From Paraburkholderia sp. BL9I2N2 (GTDB taxonomy: Bacteria; Pseudomonadota; Gammaproteobacteria; Burkholderiales; Burkholderiaceae), in the NCBI RefSeq assembly GCF_004339745.1, contig NZ_SMGP01000001.1, forward strand, positions 3,410,001 to 3,474,000: DNA of 64,000 nucleotides. The letters are read 5' to 3'. Of the stretch, positions 10,845 to 20,573 are shown in pieces. A model generated the notes under the pieces. The model was given only the letters and a program-made list of their open reading frames with translations, did not search any database and had not been told where the DNA came from. The translations under genes were made by a program, and so were the position numbers. How positions within the stretch are numbered: position 1 is the first letter of the stretch; every line of letters starts with the position of its first letter.

Positions 10845-11262
10845 AGCGGCATCGCTTATGCTTACCGAACTCTCGATCATGATGGGCGCAATCGTGACGT
10901 ATCCGTGTGACATCCGGCGCTGCTCTTCGTGTGGCCGATCGTCGAGACGTGATTCTCGATCGGCTGGAAGGACTTTTTTTGCCAGTATCGTCAGAGATTC
11001 CTGACAGCGTCATCTGCATGTGCTGGTTGCATGCGGCTGGTGCGTTAGGCAGTGGACCGCGGACTGCGCGTGAATGACCTGGCGGAGCTCGCTGACGTCA
11101 GCCTCTTTCTGATTACTGTGACTGATTGCGGTGGCTGGCGACGTCGTTCTGGCGACATGCGCCCGCAATTGCTTTATGGTGGCGTTTGCGGTTGCGAATG
11201 TCTGGCCGTATGTGAATAGTGTGTGGTTTAGGTTGCCTGAACGGATGATGGCGGGGAGGAGA
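10845..11262 (+). pseudogene. Decayed 3' half of a second GT4 (WecA-like) gene
   Basis: The sequence aligns by eye with 6790-7225 of the intact GT4 gene, for example the segments encoding AELSIM and HLHML and the 3' end around TYVWLYV. Many substitutions and indels leave no open frame. It is followed tail-to-tail by the intact NERD gene, mirroring 6130-7690. The IS4 element at 9076 lies just upstream and may have helped remove the 5' half. Confidence 0.7.
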
Positions 11263-11309
11263 AGCGGCGAGCGCGGTTTATCCCCCCATATCAGCAGCGT
11301 TGGTCCGAC

Positions 11310-12020
11310 TCAGCCTTGTTCGCGCACGCCAGGCTCCTGTATGCGTCGTCGGTGCTCAGCGAGGGCGTCCGGACGCGTGTCTGCGTGTTGCAGAATCACG
11401 TCGGCGATCTTGCGAATGGGAAGGCGCCCCGTCCCGGTGCGCGCAAACTGCTGCTGGCGTACCCTCAGGTGCCGGTAAAGTTCGCTACGCTCGAGCAGCG
11501 CCGCTGGAAGCGTGGGTGCTACCATTGCCGCTTCATGCGAAAAGACGCCTAGCCCTTCGACGATCCACAGGCGAGGTGCAAGCAACTCGCGCAGAAACCG
11601 CACCTTTGCCGCGTTCTGCCGGAGTGGCGACGTGCGCACGAGCCGCTGACCATCAACCGTCGTCAGCGTCACCGTCTCATCGGTTTCGCCACGTGACACG
11701 ACACCGGTCCGATGCTTCGTTTCGATCACGAAAATTCCGAAGGGCGTGATCGCCAGATGATCTATTTCGGCGGTCGGAAACGTGCTCCCTGGCGCGTGAA
11801 TCAGGACAAGACCGTCCAGTACTAACCAGTCGTCGCCGCACAGGCGCGCGAGGTGCGACCGCAACTCAGCTGACACCTGCCGCTCGCCGTCCTCCCCGCG
11901 CTCCCGGGAAGAGAGCGTGCGCCCTTTCGAAGGGTCGTCGTCGGGCAAAAGCTTATCGTTGAAGCTTACGTACGCGCAGAACAACGCGGCCATCAGCCCG
12001 AAGACTGTCTGAATCAGCAT
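11310..12020 (-). CDS. NERD (nuclease-related) domain protein, membrane-anchored
   Basis: A 236-residue protein with an N-terminal hydrophobic anchor (MLIQTVFGLMAALFCAYVSF) and a nuclease-related domain. The domain shows the expected order: an early glycine-glutamate (GEDGE, 43-46), then D87 in EIDHLAI, then E100-T-K102 in FGIFVIETKH, the E-x-K of the PD-(D/E)XK fold. NERD proteins are proposed DNA-processing or defence-related nucleases; no partner is present here. The start at 12020 follows GGAGAAACC with good spacing, and the upstream extension to 12194 is not needed. A decayed copy lies at 7240-7690 and a divergent relative at 30061-30723. Confidence 0.85.
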   Translation of the reverse strand: MLIQTVFGLMAALFCAYVSFNDKLLPDDDPSKGRTLSSRERGEDGERQVSAELRSHLARLCGDDWLVLDGLVLIHAPGSTFPTAEIDHLAITPFGIFVIETKHRTGVVSRGETDETVTLTTVDGQRLVRTSPLRQNAAKVRFLRELLAPRLWIVEGLGVFSHEAAMVAPTLPAALLERSELYRHLRVRQQQFARTGTGRLPIRKIADVILQHADTRPDALAEHRRRIQEPGVREQG

Positions 12021-12402
12021 GCTGGTTTCTCCTTTGTTGACGTAGGTGAAACCAGCGTATCGAGTGCCAGAAAAAGTCAAGCGTAAGGTCAGGATCGTGA
12101 GCCCCGGAACAAGCTGCCAGGCGTATGGACGACTATCCCTGGGGGCTTCACACTCGGAATGCGTCGCTGTCCCAGCTCGCGGGCCGCCTTGCACAGGTTG
12201 CCTCGGTGCTCCATGACGGCCTCCATGGTCTTAACGCGCGCAAGCACCGGAATGTCCGGTCGCGAACAGGTAGCCGCATCGGGGATATTCATTCTGGACA
12301 CTCGATGCAGTTGCGATAAGAGTCGTATTGAGTAGGGCACCCCCGATGTCATAGTAGTTGTCGCCTCTGAATTTTCTTAATTTGAAGAGTCAGAGGTGTA
12401 GG

Positions 12403-12903
12403 TTGAAGGCGAAACAAACGTATTCTGTCGAGTTCAAGGAACAGGCGCTGTCAAAGGTCTTGCAGCGCGGGAGCCGCACGGTTGGATCGGTGGCCGACGA
12501 ATTGAACATGAACTTGCTGACATTAAGGAAGTGGATGAGAGGTAGCGCCGCTGTGGGTCGGAACCCGGACTCCGGACACGCAAGACGTCCAGAAGACTGG
12601 TCTCCGGAAGAACGGCTGCTGGCTTTGCATGAAAGCCATGGACTGGTCGACGAAGCATTGAACGCGTGGTGTCGGGAGCGGGGTCTGTTTGCTCATCATC
12701 TCGCGCAGTGGCGCGCGGATTTTTGCGCCGTCGTCGGACTCGGTAGCCGACGCGAGAACGCGCAGGAAGTACGGGATTTGAAGCAGGCCAATGTGCAACT
12801 GCAGCGCGAACTGAACCGCAAGGAGAAAGCGTTGGCTGAAGCAGCGGCACTGCTGGTACTGCAAAAAAAGTATCGTGCGCTGTTCGAGGGCGAGGCCGAA
12901 TGA
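12403..12903 (+). CDS. IS3-family transposase OrfA
   Basis: A 166-residue DNA-binding subunit with an N-terminal helix-turn-helix (YSVEFKEQALSKVLQRGSRTVGSVADELNMNLLTLRKWM) and a C-terminal leucine-rich coiled coil (LKQANVQLQRELNRKEKALAEAAALLVLQKKY). A TTG start at 12403 after AGAGGTGTAGG matches the TTG-start homologue in copy 2, also 166 residues. Its stop overlaps the OrfB start as ATGA. The two subunits are probably translationally coupled or frameshift-fused, as usual in IS3. Confidence 0.9.
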   Translation: MKAKQTYSVEFKEQALSKVLQRGSRTVGSVADELNMNLLTLRKWMRGSAAVGRNPDSGHARRPEDWSPEERLLALHESHGLVDEALNAWCRERGLFAHHLAQWRADFCAVVGLGSRRENAQEVRDLKQANVQLQRELNRKEKALAEAAALLVLQKKYRALFEGEAE

Positions 12904-13979
12904 CGGCCCTTGAAGAGCGCAAAACATTGATTGGCCTGGTCAGCGAGGCGACAATGGCCGGGGCTCGCCAGGCGAGCGCGTGTCATGTGCTGGGGTTGAG
13001 TGCGCGTACGGTGCAGCGCTGGCAAAGCGGCGAACCTGACGCGGTCGATGGGCGCTCGTTACGACAATACGAACCTTCTCACAAGCTATCCGCCGACGAG
13101 CGCGCTGAACTGCTGGCAGTCGCGAACTCGGCCGAGTTTGGTCATTTGCCACCAAGCCAGATCGTCCCTCGCCTGGCCGACCAGCAACGCTATATCGCCT
13201 CGGAATCCACTTTCTATCGGGTACTGAAAGCCGGGAAACAGCTCGCACACCGGCGTAGCGAGCGGCCGGTCAAATCGCGCAGCAAACCACGCGCGGTTTG
13301 CGCGGACGCGCCGAATCAGCTCTACAGTTGGGACATCACGTACTTGCCGGCGACGATCCGGGGGCAGTATTTTTACCTGTACCTGTTCATGGACGTGTTC
13401 AGCCGCAAGATCGTTGGCTGGCAGGTCTATGCCGAAGAGAGTAGTGCCCAGGCCAGCGAGGTCCTCAAGGATCTCTGCGCGCGTGAGGCGATACAGCCTA
13501 ACCAGGTGATTCTGCATTCCGACAACGGTGGCCCGATGAAGGGTGCCACGATGCTCGCCACCTTGCAGGTCCTGGGCGTGATGCCGTCGTTGAGTCGCCC
13601 CGGCGTGAGCAACGACAACCCTTATTCCGAATCGCTGTTCAAAACCCTGAAGTACCGGCCCGCTTATCCACTCGAGGCGTTCGATACCCTGTTAGCGGCC
13701 CGCACCTGGGTCGCAGAACTGGTGCGCTGGTACAACCACGAACACCGCCACAGTGCGATCCGTTTCGTGACACCGGCCCAGCGCCATGCCAATCTTGATC
13801 AGGACATTCTCGAGCGCCGCAAGATGCTCTACGAGGCTGCGCGCGGGCGTCATCCGCTCCGGTGGAAAGGCGCCACGCGGGACTGGCAGCGCATTCATGT
13901 CGTTCATCTGAATCCCGATCGGGCTGACCCAAACAGCGCGACCTCGCAACCCCGAAACCAGGAGCTAAAAGCAGCCTGA
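12900..13979 (+). CDS. IS3-family transposase OrfB (DDE integrase)
   Basis: A 359-residue rve-type integrase. The N-terminal HTH_21-like segment (TVQRWQSGEPDAVDGRS) is followed by the catalytic core with D in YSWDITYLP, D in HSDNGGPMKG and E in NPYSESLFKTLKY, spaced as in IS3 proteins. The ATG overlaps the OrfA stop. It is complete and serves as the reference for the three-way split copy at 21624-25081. Confidence 0.92.
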   Translation: MTALEERKTLIGLVSEATMAGARQASACHVLGLSARTVQRWQSGEPDAVDGRSLRQYEPSHKLSADERAELLAVANSAEFGHLPPSQIVPRLADQQRYIASESTFYRVLKAGKQLAHRRSERPVKSRSKPRAVCADAPNQLYSWDITYLPATIRGQYFYLYLFMDVFSRKIVGWQVYAEESSAQASEVLKDLCAREAIQPNQVILHSDNGGPMKGATMLATLQVLGVMPSLSRPGVSNDNPYSESLFKTLKYRPAYPLEAFDTLLAARTWVAELVRWYNHEHRHSAIRFVTPAQRHANLDQDILERRKMLYEAARGRHPLRWKGATRDWQRIHVVHLNPDRADPNSATSQPRNQELKAA

Positions 13980-14394
13980 ATTCCAATCGTCGAGGCGACA
14001 ACTACCTTGAAAACTTCCGGGGCAATGAGCACGCGCTTTCTGATCCACAATAAAAACTGGCGCCAATGCTCAAGTCTCTCGGCCACATCCTGAGATGTCA
14101 GTTGCTGCATGGACCAAAGACTGACGAGAAACCGCAAATGCCCGCTGGAGAAGTTTCGCGGCGTGTGTAACGCCTATCCGCCAGCGCGTAGCACCTCGAA
14201 TCCCGCCAAACCTCTGCCACCCGCCGACATTGCGTTTCCGCTCGCACCGGGTCTGTGGCACCGGTGCGCCGATCATACGTCGAGGCGACCCGACCCCGGG
14301 CGCGCCTGAGGAATTCCTGCCTGAATTCAAGTGGCAGACTGCTGCAGGCAAACACGTACCGGTAGCCATAGACAGCGTATATTTTTGATTTCCT

Positions 14395-16470
14395 TGTACC
14401 GAAACCGTGACTTCGTCGATGCGGCATGGGCACCGAGCGGCGTTTAGCGGCGCAAGCGGGTGCGCTGCCGTTTGAGTGCGCTGGATAGCGGGCCGCGCGC
14501 GCCACGGACAAGTAAATGTGGAAACGACGGCTAGCAGCCATCGGGACGCAGTCAAAGGCGGAGTCGGGGCAGCCGACGCTACGCGTCACCGCGCCGGGGA
14601 CGATCGCCAAAACTGCGCGAGGGAAACAAAGGGCAGTGGCGCAAAAAAACAGGCGCCAGAACTCACTGCATCGGAGATGCCGCGCACCGCGTCCAAATAT
14701 GAAATGGAGGCATAGGAACAACGGCGATGCCGGCAGGCTGGGTCGAAGAAATGCGGTCTGCTATGCAATCTGAGGTCGATGCGTCGGGGACGCAGGCTTA
14801 AATACACTCTGACGGCATTGAACCTGGCAAGCCCGCGGAGCAAGGTAAGCGTGCTATGCTGAAGACGCCGAAACCACGGGAGATCAGCGTGGATATCGCA
14901 CGGCCGTTATTGGACTCAATGCAATATTTCTGGGAATAGCTTGGTCGATGAAACGTGGTGCGCGCGAGCGAAGGGAACAGCTCGCTGCGCGACGTCCACG
15001 GGTCGCCTCTTCGCCCCAAAGAGAACTGCCACCCCACGCTATCGCATCCGACGCGGGAGAACTGCACTGCCCACATTGCGACCATAGCCTCGACGACGGG
15101 GATTTCGCTCGACAGCACGCGTTAACGGCCTACTGGCCGGCGCGCAAATCGCCGTACTTCAGACGGCCATCTTGCTGAGCATAGAGCACTGAGAGAAGCA
15201 TAGGTGGGCGATATGCCGTCTGGCGCGACGCGGAGAAGCCGACTTCGCGAGGATCTCCGGCGTCGACAACTTTTCAGTCGAACGTCTTCGGATGCAGCCG
15301 CATGCTTTCTTTCGTCGAGCGTTGCTGCGACCTGTTCCCGCATTGAATGCCGCGCTGGGAAACCGCGGCTTTCACCGACTGACGACGAACAGCGCAAAGG
15401 TCGCTGGGACCGGTGATGGTCCGACGGCGGCGCCGCTCTCGCTTCCATTCGCACTAACCTGCGTCCGCCGGCACGCCAATCATGCAAGGAAGGGGCATCA
15501 GGAAAAGAATATTGACGCGATCGCTGGCTTGCTGGACGGTGTGCAAGCGCAGAGCGCCATATATTGCCAGCTCAACGTCGCCGGAAGATCCTAGGTGCGC
15601 TGCGGGCAACCTCCGTTCGGCGGCAGAACGACGGCCCCTTTTGCTATCGCTGCAGCTGTGTTCTAATCCCCATAGTAACGTTCGCTCACGTCACGAGCAT
15701 CGACCACGACACCCCCTACTTTGGGGGTTTGGGGGTGTTTTTCGCCCAATTTTGTTACATGCTTGGCTCAGCGCCATCGCAAGCAAGGCATTTTCAAAAT
15801 TCGAGTCAGTAGCAGTGACGCGAATAAAATCTACGCCGCTCAATCAGAGCGCAAGTCCGTCCAAGGCCCTGAAGTTCCCGACGCGTCACTCCCGTAGTGA
15901 TGCCTCTCTCACTGTTCCCAGACGGACACGCAGTCGGTGTCGCGTCTCATCCAGTCACTGACGCGGCGATAACTGATCGCCCTCCAGGGAAATTTCTAAC
16001 GAGACGAAGTTTTGACGCGTCAGGAAGTTGCTCTGTGACGCTCCTCCCGCCCGGACGCGGGCGATTTTTGACCGCGCGATCAAGCCGTCAACGTATTTCC
16101 GACGGTGAAGATACATCTTTGTCGCGCGATGCACATCGCGGCATCCATCAAAGCAAACCTTGCGTTTCATTCATCTTCAGATGTCGATGATGACAGCAAG
16201 CGCTCCAATCGCGACTCCTGCTCCCGTAACGGGTGCAGGAGGAGTGTCTCTGTCAGACACCAGACGCTCACCGCTCCAGCAGTAACGCAGCTTCTGCTCG
16301 CGAGCTTCTCTTTCCCATTCAGAACCTGTATTCCCCGAGGGCTTATCCGTAACCGGATCCCACAGCTCAACGCATTACCCGGCCCTCCCCCGAATTCTAT
16401 TGCGTAGGTACGCACTCGCCTCGCCCAGGCCACGCCCGTCATTGCATACATCCGAACCGATTTCGAATCC
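14395..16470. other. Gene-poor stretch upstream of the integrase
   Basis: About two kilobases without a convincing gene. Open frames on both strands are short, mutually overlapping and of non-coding composition. A tandem hairpin near 16215-16260 is listed separately. The stretch may be a decayed genomic-island end. Confidence 0.45.
16215..16260. other. Tandem hairpins upstream of integrase
   Basis: Two adjacent dyads are readable. CTCCTGC (16215-16221) pairs with GCAGGAG (16235-16241) and encloses CCCG-TAA-CGGG. GTGTCT (16244-16249) pairs with AGACAC (16255-16260) around a five-base loop. No T-run follows, so a simple terminator is unlikely. They could be a recombination site arm or a small structured RNA. 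Confidence 0.4.
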
Positions 16471-16489
16471 GTCACGAGCTCATCGTGAC
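16471..16489. promoter_or_regulatory. 7-bp inverted repeat, possible operator of the integrase gene
   Basis: GTCACGA and TCGTGAC form a perfect dyad around a five-base spacer, ending 72 bp before the integrase ATG. The position fits an operator or recombinase-binding site. No bound protein can be named. Confidence 0.3.
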
Positions 16490-16561
16490 TGGGGCCGTGT
16501 TTGCCTCCTCCCGCGGGCGAACATGAGTTGACATGCGGGTGACACAGCTGGGAGTTAGCTC

Positions 16562-17659
16562 ATGAGCATGATGTCAAAGGCGGTACACAATTCCGCCGTA
16601 AGCAGCAAAAAAGCTGGCGGCAGCTTTGCAACACAGCAGAACAGGCGGTTCGATACAACAGGCCTTTTGCGCTTTGCCAGGCAGGTGGGGGAACTACGTG
16701 CATCGGTCAGTGAAATCCCGGAATGGGTGATTCATGCCTACGCCCAATACTGCGTGGCGCAGGGCAAAACAGCGGGCACCCTCGCGAACATATTTTCGGC
16801 TGTTCGGGTCACATCGCGCCATGCCGGCCGGAACATTGACGAGGTGTGCAACAACAAGGAACTTCAACTCGTTCGACGAGTACGGAAAGGGACAAAACGG
16901 GCCATGAACCCGACCGAAATTGCCGATTTGATCTGCAAAGCGAAGCAAATAGACCAGGGGCTTATGCACATGATATCGCTTGCACTGCATCTTGGACTCC
17001 GACGCAAGGAGGCGCTGATGTGTGCGCGCGATCTCGGGATGTGGCTTGACGCACTCGTGCGCGGCGATTCCACGCTTCCGCTGATGCGTGGCTCGAAAAA
17101 CGCAAGGCCGAGGCAAGTGCGGATCATTGAGAGCGAGCGCCCGCGGACGATCGAAGCAATCCGTTTCGCGCTCGCGTACGCACGCGAACACAATTTCGAA
17201 CTGATTACTGGCAATGGCAAGACGCTCAAATCCGCGATGAATCGACTCAGAGCATTGCTGCGCCGGGCTGGTATGGTCGGGCCTACCAGCTTTCATTCGC
17301 TTCGTTACACGTATGCGCTCAAGAGCGCACTCGAAATGCTGGAGGCGGGAATGCCCCCCTATGAGGTTCTTGTGGAACTAAGCGAATCGCTCGGACACGG
17401 CCCTACCCGCATCCAGATGATTCTTGGACACTACTGCCAGCCGATCAGGGGGAGATTCGAGGGGCATATATCGCTGCACAATATCGATGTCGATCGTCGC
17501 CGCCCACCGAGCAAACTACCGCGGGCGACAGCGCGCCTTCTAGCAAAACGTCAACATGGCGCGCTAAGCGGCTATCCTATCGGCCGATCCGACGGGGCGC
17601 ACGGTTTGGCATGTTGGGCAGACGACGCACTAATCGAAGAGCATTCTTCCAACACCTGA
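16562..17659 (+). CDS. Tyrosine recombinase/integrase
   Basis: A 365-residue site-specific recombinase. The N-terminal core-binding part (about 30-110, with VIHAYAQYCVAQGKTAGTLANI) precedes the catalytic domain. That domain has an Arg in LGLRRKEAL, the H-x-x-R box in FHSLRYTYA and a late SLGHG...MILGHY segment that supplies the second His and the Tyr nucleophile. The spacing between the boxes is unusual, resembling the integrase subgroup of Burkholderia and Pseudomonas islands that acts with a partner protein. The start at 16562 follows GGGAG. A short gene follows after nine bases, so the two are probably cotranscribed. No att repeat was recognised. Confidence 0.85.
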   Translation: MSMMSKAVHNSAVSSKKAGGSFATQQNRRFDTTGLLRFARQVGELRASVSEIPEWVIHAYAQYCVAQGKTAGTLANIFSAVRVTSRHAGRNIDEVCNNKELQLVRRVRKGTKRAMNPTEIADLICKAKQIDQGLMHMISLALHLGLRRKEALMCARDLGMWLDALVRGDSTLPLMRGSKNARPRQVRIIESERPRTIEAIRFALAYAREHNFELITGNGKTLKSAMNRLRALLRRAGMVGPTSFHSLRYTYALKSALEMLEAGMPPYEVLVELSESLGHGPTRIQMILGHYCQPIRGRFEGHISLHNIDVDRRRPPSKLPRATARLLAKRQHGALSGYPIGRSDGAHGLACWADDALIEEHSSNT

Positions 17660-17668
17660 GAGACTTCC

Positions 17669-18037
17669 ATGTCCGATTCCTCATTCCTGGAGCAAGTCAG
17701 CCGTTGCGCCGACAAGATCGGATGCAACGACATGATGCGCGCCATCATGGCCAAGGTCTGGCACGAATTTGAACAGTCCATTGCTGCGAACTCGTCGTAT
17801 CCACTCCGGCTACGGGACCTGGATGTGCCTTTGCTTGCAGGCTTTGTCGAAGCGCGCTCGAAGCGATGCGTTGATGTTGAGTTACTTCTGCTGGAAATCA
17901 CCTGCATCAGGATAGTGCTACTGGAATCCGGGTTCCTTCACAACCAGCTAAGTGAGCTTAGTGTTCGCGTTAAGCGGCATCGGCTTGCCAATGATGAGAA
18001 GGGTAAGTATCGGTTCGCAAAAAAGCTTTGTATCTGA
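17669..18037 (+). CDS. Hypothetical protein cotranscribed with integrase
   Basis: A 122-residue, largely helical soluble protein with no recognised domain. It begins nine bases after the integrase stop, preceded by GAGAGAC, so it probably belongs to the same transcript. The C-terminus is basic (VKRHRLANDEKGKYRFAKKL). A recombination accessory role is conceivable only from position. Confidence 0.6.
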   Translation: MSDSSFLEQVSRCADKIGCNDMMRAIMAKVWHEFEQSIAANSSYPLRLRDLDVPLLAGFVEARSKRCVDVELLLLEITCIRIVLLESGFLHNQLSELSVRVKRHRLANDEKGKYRFAKKLCI

Positions 18038-18249
18038 CGACGGTCTCAAAAGGTGAAGTGCAACACGGAGCTTGGTGAACGGAAGTACCAAGGGGGACGC
18101 AGGTTCAAACATGCTGGCGAACACTTCGAACGGCGAATGGAATTCATCCGTGGTACGAGGCCGGCTATTGAGGCTATCGGCGATGTCATCGCGGTCATCC
18201 CGGCTGCACAGCGAGAGATCAGTACACTTGGGCAGATACTGGCGCAGCA

Positions 18250-18800
18250 GGCCGGTGGTGCTCCAGAATTTTCCCTGCTTTCACCCTGTTAGGATTACTG
18301 ACGTATGCCTTCGCGTTAATAGCGGAGGCGCCCCCTGGGTGGCGCGACATCTCCTTGCCCTGATCGTTCGCGGAGTTCCGCCGTAGTGGTGCAGCGATGC
18401 GTTGCGTTTGGCAGAGAAGCCCGCGAGCTCGGAAGCGGGGATGCATTAGCCATGAGGACCAGACGGCCGGTGCGTTCGGCCAGCACGGCGACAGAGACGC
18501 ACTTTTCGCACTCTTGACGAAATCGGCTGCCAATGTCATAGCATCGCGCAATCCTTCCACTTCCGGCTGGCGCACATGGATGGCCACCGTATGGGGAATC
18601 TGTCCGGGGCGTAACCCTGCTTGGCGGCATGCGATGGGTGCGATGGTGCCGCAGACAGGGGACGCGCTCGCGACGCAGTTCCACTATGGCGCGCGTAGAT
18701 CGCCGTCTAGACGGTCTCTTGGGAAACTGCCGGGCAGGACCATCGAGGTACATGCGTCCGAGCGTACCCGGCATCTGCTGGGCCGGCGATTTCCAGTCCA
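18250..18800 (-). pseudogene. IS30-family transposase remnant
   Basis: In different frames the minus strand encodes GQIPHTVAIHVRQPEVEG, then CVSVAVLAERTGRLVLMA, then NDQGKEMSRH. These correspond in order to the IS30 motifs (G-Q-I-P-D...I-R-P-E-V-E-G, the V-L-V-E-R-T-S-R-L-V segment and the catalytic D-Q-G-x-E-M). The frame changes show a dead fragment. No ends were found. Confidence 0.65.
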
Positions 18801-19085
18801 GCAGCGTGCTGCACGATTCGCCGGATAATCCTGCGAGTCGAGGTTCGTGAGCGAATGGTGCATGTCCCCACATGCAAGACTCTAATCATTATTAAATTAC
18901 AGGAATAGAACCAACGCCATGGGCCGCTCGGAATATTACTGGTTGGCAGTTTGCGAGAAGTCGCTTCTGTACTGAGATGGCTGATCTCAGTCTGTTGGCA
19001 TTCGCGATGCGCTGCTGGCTTCCGTATCGGGTTGAAGAGCAAAGTGTTGCACTCGTCGAAATTGTCTGCCAGCCCCCCCTTCAGT

Positions 19086-20569
19086 AGTCGAGCCTGAACA
19101 ATCCGGTGAGCCTTATATGGCATGGCTTTGGGGCCGAACCGGTGTTGTGGGAATTGCAGAGACCTGGCATATTGATGCGTGAATCCTGCAAATCCTGACG
19201 AGGTGCAGATGGGTCCGAAGCCGCCTGTAACTGAGCGAGATTTCTTCCGGCAACCGCTGCGAGAACAGATCAACCTGAAGCATCCGTTGGTGCGCCTGAC
19301 TGATCTGATCAACTGGGAGCGGCTGGACGCATTGATGAGAGAAAGCTTCGTGTCGCACAAGGGGCGGCCAGCGACGTCGCCGCGCCTGATTGCCGGACTG
19401 CTGTATCTGCAGCATGCGTTCGACCTGTCCGACGAAGAGGTGGTCTGGCAATGGGTGGAGAACCCCTACTGGCAGGTTTTTACGGGCGAGACGTACTTGC
19501 AGACTGAGCCACCGATCGATCCGTCGAGCCTGACGCGCTGGAGGAAGCGCCTGGGCGAAGCCGGCGTTGAGGAGTTGCTGGCGGAGACGATCGACGCAGC
19601 CAGACGTGCCGGTGTGATCAAGGCGTCGAGCGTGAAGCGGGTGATCGTCGACACCACGGTCATGGAGAAAGCGATTGCCCATCCAACCGACTCGCGATTG
19701 CTTGAGCGGTGTCGCGAACACCTTGTGAAGGCCGCGGCGCGGCACGGACTGAAGCTCAGGCAGAACTACAACCGCGAAGCACCACGGCTTGCATTGCAGA
19801 TTGGCCGCTACGCGCACGCGAAGCAGTTCAAACGAATGAGAAAGGCACTGCGCACGCTGCGCTCCCGGGTTGGTCGCGTCATGCGTGACGTGGAACGACA
19901 GGCCGGCCAGGTAGCCGGCAGCGGTCATGCGGCGCTGCTGGATCTGGTTGCTCGCACGAAGCGCATCCTGTCGCAAAAGCCGAAGGACAAAAACAAGCTG
20001 TATGCGCTGCACGCGCCGGAAGTCGAGTGTCTGGCCAAGGGTAAGGCACGCACCCCTTACGAGTTCGGCGTGAAAGTGTCGATCACGACAACACACAAGG
20101 AAGGGCTGGTGGTTGGCATGCGCTCGATGCCGGGCAATCCATACGACGGGCATACGCCGGCTGAAGCGCTGGAACAGGCCGAGATCCTGAGTGACACGAA
20201 GCCCGAGGTGGTAATCGTGGATCGTGGTTACAAGGGCGTCGCCATCGACGGCGTGAAGATCTACCACCCGGGTTTGCGGCGCGGCATCACACGCACACTA
20301 CGCGCGATGATCAGGCGGCGCAGCGCGATCGAGCCAGCCATTGGCCATATGAAGATGGACGGAAAACTCGATCGGAACTGGCTCAAAGGCGCGCTCGGCG
20401 ATGCGATGCACGCGGTGCTGTGCGGCGCTGGCTACAACCTGCGGATGATCCTCCGGAAGCTGCGGCTTCTTTGCGCCTTCGTTCTCGCCGCTCTGATCAA
20501 CCGCCGGATTGCCGCCGACGTGATGGTGTGATGCCGGTGGCACGAGAAACGAATTGTTCAGGGCCGACT
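19086..20569 (+). mobile_element. IS5-family insertion sequence with 4-bp duplication
   Basis: The element is 1484 bp. The left end AGTCGAGCCTGAACAAT and the complement of the right end, AGTCGGCCCTGAACAAT, match at 15 of 17 positions. CAGT flanks it directly at 19082-19085 and 20570-20573. It contains one intact transposase. Confidence 0.85.
19209..20531 (+). CDS. IS5-family transposase
   Basis: A DDE transposase of about 440 residues. The N-terminal domain (HPLVRLTDLINW) is typical of IS5 proteins. Catalytic acids are likely the D in VIVDTTVMEKAIAHPTDSRL, the D in VVIVDRGYKG and the E in SAIEPAIGHMKMDGKLDRN. GAGG lies eight bases before the ATG at 19209; the frame also opens at 19179. The frame is intact inside well-preserved ends, so the element may be functional. 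Confidence 0.92.
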   Translation: MGPKPPVTERDFFRQPLREQINLKHPLVRLTDLINWERLDALMRESFVSHKGRPATSPRLIAGLLYLQHAFDLSDEEVVWQWVENPYWQVFTGETYLQTEPPIDPSSLTRWRKRLGEAGVEELLAETIDAARRAGVIKASSVKRVIVDTTVMEKAIAHPTDSRLLERCREHLVKAAARHGLKLRQNYNREAPRLALQIGRYAHAKQFKRMRKALRTLRSRVGRVMRDVERQAGQVAGSGHAALLDLVARTKRILSQKPKDKNKLYALHAPEVECLAKGKARTPYEFGVKVSITTTHKEGLVVGMRSMPGNPYDGHTPAEALEQAEILSDTKPEVVIVDRGYKGVAIDGVKIYHPGLRRGITRTLRAMIRRRSAIEPAIGHMKMDGKLDRNWLKGALGDAMHAVLCGAGYNLRMILRKLRLLCAFVLAALINRRIAADVMV

Positions 20570-20573
20570 CAGT

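Larger units (their letters stand above)
12358..14001 (+). mobile_element. IS3-family element, copy 1 (complete)
   Basis: The element is about 1.64 kb. A perfect inverted pair GTAGTTGTCGCCTC occurs at 12354-12367 and 13992-14005; comparison with copy 2 places the true ends near 12358 and 14001. Both reading frames are intact, so it may be active. No target duplication is visible, unlike copy 2, which suggests that one flank was rearranged after insertion. Confidence 0.85.
12095..14392 (-). pseudogene. Integrase-N-like/HTH chimeric gene, split by an IS3 element
   Basis: Two pieces on the minus strand match the intact gene at 25676-26308. The N-terminal piece (about 14392 to 14006) encodes YGYRYVFACSSLP, STYDRRTGATDPV and HWRQFLLWIRKR, with frameshifts. 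The C-terminal piece (about 12330 to 12095) encodes MEHRGNLCKAARELG. The IS3 element at 12358-14001 lies between them. No direct repeat flanks that IS, so part of the gene may also have been deleted. Confidence 0.65.

Noticed and set aside
15700..15760. G-rich run near 15717 as a regulatory G-quadruplex
   Set aside because: There are only two or three G-tracts of sufficient length with T spacers, and no gene nearby to regulate.
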